In this document: piece by piece, positions 1 through 6,378 of the stretch | Layout: every line of letters starts with the position of its first letter | Position numbering within the stretch: the stretch's first letter is position 1 | NCBI GenBank assembly: GCA_002337215.1 | Contig: DDFO01000054.1 | Coordinates: forward strand, 111,574 to 144,278 | Direction: 5' to 3' | Length of the DNA: 32,705 nt | Origin: Phycisphaerales bacterium UBA1926 | Lineage (GTDB): Bacteria; Planctomycetota; Phycisphaerae; Phycisphaerales; UBA1924 | Notes under the pieces: generated by a model | The model's database searches: none | Seen by the model: the letters and a program-made list of their open reading frames with translations, nothing else | Told to the model about the DNA's origin: nothing | Made by a program: the position numbers and the translations under genes

Positions 1-900
1 GGGTGACCGCCCGCCACGGAGTTTGCGGACGAGGCGGGCGAGTCTCGCCTGTGCCTCGCCGAGCCTCTCCTTGTATTCGTCACGCTCAAGCGATGCACCG
101 AGGTCTACCGCGTCGAGCGGGCTCCGCTTGTGGGTCACGAGCGTTGACAGATTCGTCGATGCGGGCTCAGACTCATCCGGCCTCGCTCTCGGCGCATCCA
201 GTCGTGCGCGCAGTTCCGCCGCCACCGTCTCTGCGATCGTGAGGTCGCGATAGTCTTCGTCCACACCCTCGACGATCCGCCACGGCGCGTCGCTCCGGTC
301 GGTCGACCGCACGTACCGCTCCATCACGGGTATGACCTTGTCGTACTTTTTAAGAAGCGCCCGGTCGATGTCATCGATCTGCCACGCCAGTGATGGGTCG
401 CCGTCCGCGCGCTTGATCCTCTTGCGCAGCTCTTTGCGTGGCAAGTGCAGCCAGAATTTCAGGACAAGTGATCCATCGTCTGTCAACGCACGCTCGAAGC
501 GCTCGGCGTGCGTCGCGCGGCGTTCGAACTCGAGGTCGTCGATCTCATCCGAGATTCGTGCACCAACGATGTGCCGCGCCCATCCGCCCAAGTACAGCCC
601 GATCCGCCCCGTGCGTGGCAACACGCGCCAGTATCTCCAGAATCGGGGTCTCGCGGCCTCCTCCGCCGAGGGTTCAACGAAGACCTCGGTGTCGATAAGC
701 CTGGCGTCCATCCAGTTATTCAGTACATCAACCGTGCTGTTGCAGCCCAACCGGTCATCGCCGGCGACCAAGATCAGTACAGAGAAATCCGCGGAGCGAA
801 GGTCGAACTGAGCGTTCAACAGATCGACGCGTAGACCGGGCAGCCTCGCCTTGAATGCAGCCTTCTCCACACTGCTTCCCGTTTCGGCAGACTCAAACAC
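1..900 (-). CDS. pap: Polyphosphate:AMP phosphotransferase (PAP, double-domain PPK2 family), N-terminal 300 residues, runs off the window
   Basis: A family member transfers phosphate from polyphosphate to AMP to make ADP in the cytoplasm. Read leftwards from a GTG at 900-898, preceded by a strong AAGGAGGTG ribosome site, the frame stays open to base 1. The protein starts MFESAETGSS. It has an N-terminal PPK2 domain at about residues 30-230, with FWRYWRVLP then GRIGLYLGGW, the Walker-B-side pattern of PAP proteins, and later LVLKFWLHLP. A second domain begins near residue 270 (LERDEYKERL). The Walker A position of the first domain reads GDDRLGCNST, so the usual GK is GC. A degenerate first domain with catalysis in the second is usual in this family (established knowledge). 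The catalytic half lies outside the window. No operon partner is visible; the next gene on the right is the separate sulfatase. The family call is secure. Confidence 0.93.
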   Translation of the reverse strand, partial: MFESAETGSSVEKAAFKARLPGLRVDLLNAQFDLRSADFSVLILVAGDDRLGCNSTVDVLNNWMDARLIDTEVFVEPSAEEAARPRFWRYWRVLPRTGRIGLYLGGWARHIVGARISDEIDDLEFERRATHAERFERALTDDGSLVLKFWLHLPRKELRKRIKRADGDPSLAWQIDDIDRALLKKYDKVIPVMERYVRSTDRSDAPWRIVEGVDEDYRDLTIAETVAAELRARLDAPRARPDESEPASTNLSTLVTHKRSPLDAVDLGASLERDEYKERLGEAQARLARLVRKLRGGRSP

Positions 901-1431
901 GGCCGCACCTCCTTGTCCCGCAACCCATCTTATCGGTCAGGAGCAGGCCGACCTTATCGGCTACTCGAGCGGGCTCCCCGAACTCGCCGTGTTCACTGGC
1001 AGTTTCCGGTCGGATGTCCCCGATTCGGTTACAAACCGCAACGGCCTATTGGATGTCCTGGATCTGGTCGAAGCGGTTCCCAAAGCGAACTCGTCCAAGT
1101 GATGATGCTTGTCTCGTTTCTCTGGTCGTTGACCGATGCTGATTCTCGGCTTCAGCCGGGATGATCTCGGGGAACCACCGCCACCACACCACAGGCGCAA
1201 CCGGATCTCGTTCTCACGCCGTGGTCGCGATGGTCCGGTGCCGGCGCTGCTTGGAGACAATACCGATATCCACGCCCCGGCTGAGGTCATCGAGAAAACC
1301 TCGAGATCCCCCGGCCCACGCGGCGGAAGATCCGCACGGGCGTGAGATACCTCCGTAAACGTCGTGGTCGGGCTGTGATAAAACGACGAGAAACAGCACG
1401 GTGTGATCACGACAAGGGCTGGGGTACGTTC
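901..1431. other. Intergenic stretch without a convincing gene
   Basis: These 531 bases lie between the start of the PAP gene and the end of the sulfatase gene. The only clear signal is the AAGGAGGTG ribosome site of the PAP gene near 906-914 (minus strand). A plus-strand frame ending at 1102 finishes with NGLLDVLDLVEAV, which looks like one dockerin-type EF-hand loop. It overlaps the PAP start and has no ribosome site or domain in front, so I treat it at best as a relic. A 149-residue minus-strand frame (1410-961) has arginine/serine-rich, shadow-like composition and no recognisable motif. Confidence 0.5.
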
Positions 1432-3564
1432 TCAGGGAAGCGGACCGATCGGCATCACGGCCTGATTGGTCTCCAGCCCGAGCCCATACACATTGAGATA
1501 GAGGTCGGCGGCCGGCCATTGTCCGAGATTGATCAGGACGGCCCGTGCCCGGTAGTTCGACGTACGGACAGAACGGAGCGGCCCGCTCCGCGCGACGATC
1601 TCCGGGAATACGGACTCGAAACGCGTGAGCGTTTCGAGCGCCGAGTAGGCGTAATCGTCGTTGGCAACGGTCCGCGAGACCTGTTCGGCGAGTGCGCCCG
1701 GGTCACCGGCGAGCGCCCTCGCCTCGGCCGCGGCGGCCGCGACCTGCGTGTTCGGGCTCGCGCTCAGGGCGATCAACGATTGTGGCAACTGGGCGACGGT
1801 GAGTTCGCCGTTCGCCGCGAGCATCGCGCAGCCCGCCGCGCCCCAGAATTCGAGGGCGAGGTCGCCGCTTACGAGGTACGACTCGAGCGTGGGGAGATCG
1901 CTGGGCGACGGGTCGCTCGCCAGCCAGGCCGCGTCGATGAGCGTGTTGACGTTGTACGCGTCATCACGGACCCAGGTGTAGATCGGCACACCGCCAAACG
2001 AGTCGCGCATGCTGTCGGGGAAGAGCCCCAGGTCACGTGTCGTCTTCATGTTCTGCAGGAGCACGCCGCGCAGCCGATCCATGTCCTGGGCGCGGGCCGG
2101 GTCCTGCGAGAGGTCGTTCATCTCGTACGGATCCGCCTCGATGTCGAAGAGCATTTCGGCCTGGTTGAGATACGAGGTCGGCTCGTAGAGCGCCATCCAC
2201 TCGGGCCGCGGATCGCCGCCATCGGACGGGCCCTCGAGCGCGTACACGTCCCACTCGATCGCCGCGGGCATGCCCCATTGGTAGTTCCCGCGGTTTGCGT
2301 GCGCCCGGTACGGCAGGAAACGCCGGATGTATTTGTACTTCCCGTCCGTCACCGCCCGGTCGGGAAGGAAATGGGCCCACCGGTTTGTCGAGAACGCGAA
2401 CTGGTACTCCCGCGCGGGTGTCGCCAACTCGCCCAGGAAGGGCTCGCCCTGCATGTGCGTCGGGGCCTCGACGCCGGCGATGCTGAGAACCGTCTGCGCG
2501 AAATCGACAAAGCCGACGAGGCGGTCGGTCCCCGATCCCACGCTCCCGCGGAGGTCGTCGGGGAGCAGGCAGCGGAGCCGCTCGGGGACGCGGACGCCGA
2601 AGGGGATGCGGATCCCCGTCTCGAAGATGTAGCCCTTGCTGCGGGGGAGCAGCCCGCCGTGGTCGCTGAAGAAGAAGACGATCGTTTCATCGTCGAGTTC
2701 TTCCTGCTCGAGGCGGTCAAGATGGAGCCCTGCCCAGGTGTCGATCCCGAGGATGCTCTCGAGGTGGAACTGGTAATCCGAGTACGCGTCCTCCCCGTCG
2801 GGGCCGTACGGGGGCATCTCCGGCGTGATCCCCATCGCGTCAAAGTCTCGACGCCCGTCGGTGTGGAACGAACGGATCCGCACCTGGTGAGAGTGCCCGC
2901 TGTTGAACACGCTGAAGAACGGACGACCCGCCCGCTCGCCCGCGGTCCATGTTGCCGAAGAACTGCTCCGGTTCCACCCGGTCGCGTTCTGCACCGCGTT
3001 GTAATCCGTCTTCTGGTTGTTGGTGGTGTAGTAGCCGGCGTTCTGCATGAGTCCCGGGAAGAAATACTGCTGGGCGGGGACGTTCACCGACAACCGGTGG
3101 TAGTCGCTGCCGTAGGTCGTCGCGTACGCACCGCTGATAATCGTCGAACGAGCCGGGGAACAGACCGATGCAGTCGACCACGCCCAATCGAACCGAACGG
3201 CGTCAGGGAAGAACCTGTCGTCGAGATTGGGCGTTGCCACCGCATCCTGGCCGTATGCGGGAAGCATGTACCAACTCGTGTCCTCGAAACTCAGCCAGAG
3301 CAAGTTCGGTTCGACCGGCTCGGTGTCCATCAGCTCGAGGAAACTCAGGAAGTCGAAGAAATCGATGCTGCCAAAGGGGGCGACGAAATCCGCCTTCGGG
3401 TCTCCCGCCGTTGCGAGTACGAGATACTCGTTGAGATCGGTGTTGTCGACCAAGCGGTCCTTGTTGAGGTCAGCGCAGTGGCACGGCTCCGCAACCGCGG
3501 AGACCCTGCAAATGGCCGCGGCGATACACATCGCGGCGATGACGAGTCGGAAATCGGTTGGCAT
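1432..3564 (-). CDS. Exported S1-family sulfatase with N-terminal dockerin-like module
   Basis: This is a predicted type I sulfatase hydrolysing sulfate esters, probably of an algal or animal polysaccharide, outside the cytoplasm (710 residues). The start chosen is the ATG at 3564-3562, with AAGGAA six bases upstream and a signal peptide (MPTDFRLVIAAMCIAAAICR) directly behind it; a longer reading would bury that signal. Residues 28-80 form a dockerin-like pair of calcium loops (DLNKDRLVDNTDL, then GSIDFFDFLSF). The sulfatase domain starts at about residue 87 with NLLWLSFED. The formylglycine site is Cys135 in CSPARS, followed by TIISG. SDHGG lies near residue 300. The FED start resembles the heparan-sulfatase-like branch (subfamily S1_8) rather than the usual DD. 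The last 200 or so residues are Ala-rich and HEAT-like (AAAAAEARALAGDP). The substrate is unknown. No sulfatase-maturing enzyme is in the window. Confidence 0.92.
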   Translation of the reverse strand: MPTDFRLVIAAMCIAAAICRVSAVAEPCHCADLNKDRLVDNTDLNEYLVLATAGDPKADFVAPFGSIDFFDFLSFLELMDTEPVEPNLLWLSFEDTSWYMLPAYGQDAVATPNLDDRFFPDAVRFDWAWSTASVCSPARSTIISGAYATTYGSDYHRLSVNVPAQQYFFPGLMQNAGYYTTNNQKTDYNAVQNATGWNRSSSSATWTAGERAGRPFFSVFNSGHSHQVRIRSFHTDGRRDFDAMGITPEMPPYGPDGEDAYSDYQFHLESILGIDTWAGLHLDRLEQEELDDETIVFFFSDHGGLLPRSKGYIFETGIRIPFGVRVPERLRCLLPDDLRGSVGSGTDRLVGFVDFAQTVLSIAGVEAPTHMQGEPFLGELATPAREYQFAFSTNRWAHFLPDRAVTDGKYKYIRRFLPYRAHANRGNYQWGMPAAIEWDVYALEGPSDGGDPRPEWMALYEPTSYLNQAEMLFDIEADPYEMNDLSQDPARAQDMDRLRGVLLQNMKTTRDLGLFPDSMRDSFGGVPIYTWVRDDAYNVNTLIDAAWLASDPSPSDLPTLESYLVSGDLALEFWGAAGCAMLAANGELTVAQLPQSLIALSASPNTQVAAAAAEARALAGDPGALAEQVSRTVANDDYAYSALETLTRFESVFPEIVARSGPLRSVRTSNYRARAVLINLGQWPAADLYLNVYGLGLETNQAVMPIGPLP

Positions 3565-3596
3565 GGTGCGTTCCTTAAGGTGGCCGAATGACACCA

Positions 3597-3617
3597 CACA
3601 AAGTACCGCAAAGTACC
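3597..3617. repeat. Short direct repeat, CAAAGTACC twice, spaced one helical turn
   Basis: CAAAGTACC occurs at 3599-3607 and again at 3609-3617, a ten-base period, about 35-55 bases in front of the sulfatase start. The spacing of one helical turn fits a pair of protein contact sites near the sulfatase promoter, but no regulator can be named and chance is possible. Confidence 0.35.
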
Positions 3618-3681
3618 CCCAGCGCCAGGAGCGATCCGATGCTCCCAGCGTTGATTCCAGATCGCATGACAAAAACGGGGA

Positions 3682-3706
3682 ACAGACGTGTGCTCATCAC
3701 GTCTGT
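3682..3706 (-). other. Perfect 9-bp inverted repeat (hairpin or operator)
   Basis: ACAGACGTG (3682-3690) and CACGTCTGT (3698-3706) are exact reverse complements around a 7-base loop. On the minus strand the hairpin is followed eight bases or so later by GTTTTTG. It could be a second, weaker terminator behind the one at 3730-3761, or an operator upstream of the sulfatase promoter. The distance to the T-run makes a plain terminator less likely. Confidence 0.5.
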
Positions 3707-3719
3707 AAAACAGTCCCGC

Positions 3720-3761
3720 ACAAAAAGACAAGGCCCGTGTCCTTTGTTGGACACGGGCCTT
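3720..3761 (-). terminator. Rho-independent terminator, minus strand, after the ArsR-type gene
   Basis: AAGGCCCGTGTCC (3730-3742) and GGACACGGGCCTT (3749-3761) form a perfect 13-bp stem with a 6-base loop. On the minus strand the stem runs straight into GTCTTTTTG. It lies about 200 bases after the stop of the ArsR-type repressor gene and in front of the sulfatase gene, so it would keep repressor transcription out of the sulfatase. The plus side lacks a T-run. Confidence 0.85.
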
Positions 3762-3964
3762 GAAAGCTCCCCGATCGGAACCGTTTCAAAGGGGTAGATC
3801 CGGTGTTGCGGGCCGGTTGGGCCCGTGGGGAGTGTTTAACGCCTGCCCCGCTTGATACGCCGTTGGGGTCTTCGCGGCTCCGACCGTTTTCGACACCATC
3901 TCACACGGGCCGCGCGGAGCGAAAAACAGGGCGGGCCACCCGAGACGTACCGACAGCGGAACAC
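3762..3964. other. Non-coding trailer between the ArsR-type gene and its terminator
   Basis: No gene is visible here. There is a small GC-rich stem, CGGGCC (3809-3814) with GGCCCG (3820-3825), but no T-run follows it on either strand. Plus-strand frames crossing this segment continue antisense through the repressor gene and are shadows. Confidence 0.5.
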
Positions 3965-4336
3965 CTACATGGGTTGTGGACTGTTTACCGCGGGAAGATC
4001 GAGGGCATACTCATCGATGTGGCACCAGCCTCGTTCGAGCAGCACCGGTACGCAAGGGTCGATCACGCGGTACAGGGCCTGAAGCCCGTCGCGGCGCCTG
4101 CCAACTACGCCGACCTCGGCGAGGCGTTGCAACTGATTCGAGATGGCCTGCACCGTCATCCCCGTTTCGTCTGCGAGGTCACCCACGCTGAGTTCGTCGA
4201 CCCGGATCAGGGCGTGGAGCAGACGCAGTCGGGTTGGATGTGCCAAGCTCTTGAAGAGGGTGCCGACCCGCTCTGCTTCAAGAGCCCCGATCAGCGGGCG
4301 AGCGGACAGTGGCAGTTTCGGGCGGCAAGACTCCAT
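3965..4336 (-). CDS. ArsR/SmtB-family metal-responsive repressor
   Basis: This is a 123-residue winged-helix DNA-binding protein, expected to bind DNA as a dimer without metal and release it when metal binds. The start chosen is the ATG at 4336-4334, with GGAGGTG seven bases upstream; an upstream in-frame reading would cross the promoter. The core is typical: LFKSLAHPTRLRLLHALI (residues 27-44), the recognition region SVGDLADETGMTVQAISNQLQRL, and the wing GVVGRRRDGLQALYRV. The ELCVCDL-type cysteine motif in alpha-3 of CadC/ArsR is absent (ELSVGDL here). Possible ligands cluster in the last helix: Cys95, Cys105, His106, Asp108 and Glu109, so an alpha-5 site like that of Zn sensors is possible (inference). 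The gene is divergent from the efflux locus and shares the palindromic promoter region with it. The family call is secure; the metal is not known. Confidence 0.9.
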   Translation of the reverse strand: MESCRPKLPLSARPLIGALEAERVGTLFKSLAHPTRLRLLHALIRVDELSVGDLADETGMTVQAISNQLQRLAEVGVVGRRRDGLQALYRVIDPCVPVLLERGWCHIDEYALDLPAVNSPQPM

Positions 4337-4374
4337 GTGAGACACCTCCAAATTCTGAGCAGCGCTGATCCGCA

Positions 4375-4408
4375 CTTGACTATTACACGATATGGTGTAA
4401 TAGTCAAG
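4375..4408. promoter_or_regulatory. Perfect 14-bp inverted repeat in the divergent promoter region: probable repressor operator
   Basis: CTTGACTATTACAC (4375-4388) and its exact reverse complement (4395-4408) flank a six-base spacer (GATATG). The element is AT-rich in a GC-rich region. Because it is symmetrical it offers a -35-like TTGACT and a -10-like TAATAG with 16-base spacing in both directions: plus strand 4376-4381 and 4398-4403, minus strand 4407-4402 and 4385-4380. Start points would then fall near 4410 (plus) and 4373 (minus). ArsR/SmtB repressors classically bind imperfect palindromes over their own promoter, so autoregulation and control of the efflux genes is the natural reading (inference). 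Confidence 0.85.
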
Positions 4409-4436
4409 ATATTGCCGACCTGATCGACCCACACCT

Positions 4437-4877
4437 GTGAAACCTCACCCAGCCATCTCGATCTTGCTCGCCCTTTGGTTTGCCTTGGGAGCCGGGCTCG
4501 GCCCGCGTTTCCTCTGCATCTGTGCTGATGGGTCAACGACCACCCAGTTCGGCGACCAATTCTGCTGCGACGGGCCGGGTGAAGACCCGTGCCCGGTTCC
4601 CTCAAAGCACAGCGACGAATCGAGTCGCTGCGTTGCCTGCCCCGACGGCGGATGCCAGTCCACCGAGGTGGAATCCGAGTCGATCGTTGCCGTTGATCGC
4701 TTTGAGAAAGACACGGACGAAGACTGGTCTCTGGATGGGCCTGATGATCCGACCTTCGCTTGGTTCGAGTTCCTCGCTAGCCGATCGGCCAGTACGATCT
4801 CTATGCCGCAACCTCCGGTGCTATCAGGCATCGGATTCTCTGCTTGCCATCTTCGCAGCGTGATTTTGCTCGTTTAG
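4437..4877 (+). CDS. Small exported Cys-rich protein heading efflux module 1
   Basis: This 146-residue protein starts at GTG 4437, about 27 bases behind the predicted start point, with no clear ribosome site. It has an N-terminal hydrophobic signal segment (ISILLALWFALGAGLG) followed by a cysteine-rich part: Cys27, Cys29, Cys43, Cys44, Cys52, Cys65, Cys68 and Cys73. One more Cys lies in the hydrophobic C-terminal tail (about residue 137). The tail could be a second membrane segment. I do not recognise a named domain. Its place as first gene behind the metal operator, and the similar proteins opening modules 2 and 3, suggest periplasmic metal binding or metal signalling. That role is inferred from position and composition only. 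Confidence 0.72.
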   Translation: MKPHPAISILLALWFALGAGLGPRFLCICADGSTTTQFGDQFCCDGPGEDPCPVPSKHSDESSRCVACPDGGCQSTEVESESIVAVDRFEKDTDEDWSLDGPDDPTFAWFEFLASRSASTISMPQPPVLSGIGFSACHLRSVILLV

Positions 4878-4894
4878 GACGACCTGGGATTCTG

Positions 4895-4946
4895 CGCAGT
4901 TCGTGAACTGCGTTCGTATTTCCCCAGGGTCTCGGCGTGCGCCGAG
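4895..4946 (+). other. Two adjacent perfect hairpins between the Cys-rich gene and the outer-membrane factor gene
   Basis: CGCAGTTC (4895-4902) pairs with GAACTGCG (4905-4912), and CTCGGCG (4931-4937) with CGCCGAG (4940-4946). Both stems are perfect with minimal loops. No long T-run follows on the plus strand. They may tune expression of the efflux genes relative to the small leader gene, by partial termination or RNA processing, but this is not shown by the sequence. Confidence 0.4.
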
Positions 4947-4971
4947 CAACGTCTCTATCCGAGTGAAACAC

Positions 4972-6378
4972 ATGAGATTCGCTGAATTAAAGCTGTTGTG
5001 TTGCGTGAGCATCCTCGCTCTGCTGGGCGGGTGCGCACCGTCACCGTTCGACTTCGAGCCACCCGCGGCAAGGCCTCTCTTGCACGACATGCCTCGTTAC
5101 GAAGCACCATCGGAGCCTAATCGAGTCAGATCAGGATCGGATGTGGTCGCCATCGGCGAGCAGTTGACCCTCCGTCAAGCTCTCGCGGCTGCGCTGGTGC
5201 GCAACCCACGGCTGCGGTCGCTCGCATGGGAGCCGAGGATTGCAGAGGCGCGTCGTCTGCAGGCCGGGCTCTCGCCCAATCCGAGCATTGGGATCGAAGT
5301 CGAGGACTTCGCGGGCTCTGGAAGTCTGAATGGCTTTGGGTCTGCCGAGACGACAATTGCGTTTAGCCAACTTCTTGAGCTCGGCGGGAAGCGAGACCGC
5401 CGAGTGCGGGTCGCCGAGGGGCAGTGGGCGGTGGCTGCTCTCGATTTCGAAGCACAGCGGCTCGCCGTGCTCACCGACACCGCCACCCGATTCGTTCGTG
5501 TGCTGGAACTCCAGCAGCGGGTCGAATTCGCCGTTCGTGCACAAGAGCTCGCTGAAGAGAACCGGCACGTCATCGATCGGCGGGTGCAGGCCGGCGATGT
5601 TTCGCCGATCGATGAGATCAAGGCACGGCTCGAAAGCGAGTCCGCCCGTATCGCCGCAGATCGGCGGGGTCGAGAGCTTGACGCCGCGAAGCGTGACCTC
5701 TGCGCGATGTGGGATGCGACCAATCCCGACTTTGATGTAGCCATCGGATCACTGGATGATCTCCTGCCTGTTCCGTTGCTCGATGCCCTGACGGATCTCG
5801 TTGAGCAGCATCCGGAAGTGCAGCGTTGGATCGCGGAGACCGAGCGGCGATCATCGGTGGTTGCTCTCGAACGATCCCAAGCCGTTCCGAATGTTACGGC
5901 CGGAGCCGGCATTCGGCGGTTCGAGGAAAACGATGATGTTGGTCTCGTGGTGTCAGCGTCCGTACCACTGACCATTTTCGATCGCAATCAGGGGGGAATC
6001 CTCGCCGCTCGTCTGCGGGCGGCACAAGCGGTCGATGAAGCCCGAGCATCCCGCCGCGACTTGGCGACCCGGCTTGTTCGTACGCACGCACGGTTGACTG
6101 CTGCGTACCACGAGGCCAAGGCGATCGACGCGGTTCTTCTCCCCGCAGCACAGGACGCCTACGACGCTACGCGAAGGGCTTATGACGAGGGCAAGCTGCC
6201 GTACCTCGATGTCCTCGATGCACAGCGCACCCTGTTCGATACTGAAACACAACGGCTCGAAGCCCTTGCCGAGTACCACGCCGCAAAGGTGCAGGTTGAG
6301 GGGCTCATCTCAGAGCCGCTGAACGCCCCTCGCTCCGACGAACATTCTGATCACCCCAATCAAGGAGATACACCGTGA
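4972..6378 (+). CDS. czcC: TolC-like outer-membrane factor lipoprotein of module 1 (CzcC type)
   Basis: This is the outer-membrane channel of the first CBA efflux system, which would carry metal from the adaptor/pump complex to the outside (468 residues). The ATG at 4972 is chosen because it places a lipoprotein signal at the start, MRFAELKLLCCVSILALLGG then Cys21 (lipobox LGGC). The two outer-membrane efflux repeats are recognisable: LTLRQALAAALVRNP with FSQLLELGGKRDRRV in the first half, and VVSASVPLTIFDRNQGG with YDEGKLPYLDVLDAQRTL in the second. Long Ala/Arg/Glu helices between them are the periplasmic barrel. Its TGA overlaps the GTG start of the adaptor by four bases, so translation is probably coupled. 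The family assignment is secure; the metal is taken from the pump. Confidence 0.93.
   Translation: MRFAELKLLCCVSILALLGGCAPSPFDFEPPAARPLLHDMPRYEAPSEPNRVRSGSDVVAIGEQLTLRQALAAALVRNPRLRSLAWEPRIAEARRLQAGLSPNPSIGIEVEDFAGSGSLNGFGSAETTIAFSQLLELGGKRDRRVRVAEGQWAVAALDFEAQRLAVLTDTATRFVRVLELQQRVEFAVRAQELAEENRHVIDRRVQAGDVSPIDEIKARLESESARIAADRRGRELDAAKRDLCAMWDATNPDFDVAIGSLDDLLPVPLLDALTDLVEQHPEVQRWIAETERRSSVVALERSQAVPNVTAGAGIRRFEENDDVGLVVSASVPLTIFDRNQGGILAARLRAAQAVDEARASRRDLATRLVRTHARLTAAYHEAKAIDAVLLPAAQDAYDATRRAYDEGKLPYLDVLDAQRTLFDTETQRLEALAEYHAAKVQVEGLISEPLNAPRSDEHSDHPNQGDTP

Noticed and set aside
961..1410. Minus-strand 149-codon frame in the gap between the sulfatase and PAP genes
   Set aside because: No hydrophobic core, Arg/Ser/Pro-rich, no ribosome site and no recognisable motif.
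1342..3591. Long plus-strand open frame (about 750 codons) antisense to the sulfatase gene
   Set aside because: Very Arg/Val/Glu-rich, no domain or ribosome site. It mirrors the codon pattern of the clearly real sulfatase gene on the other strand.
3803..4423. Plus-strand open frame of about 206 codons across the ArsR-type gene
   Set aside because: It is antisense to a well-supported repressor gene with a strong ribosome site, and it runs through the operator palindrome.
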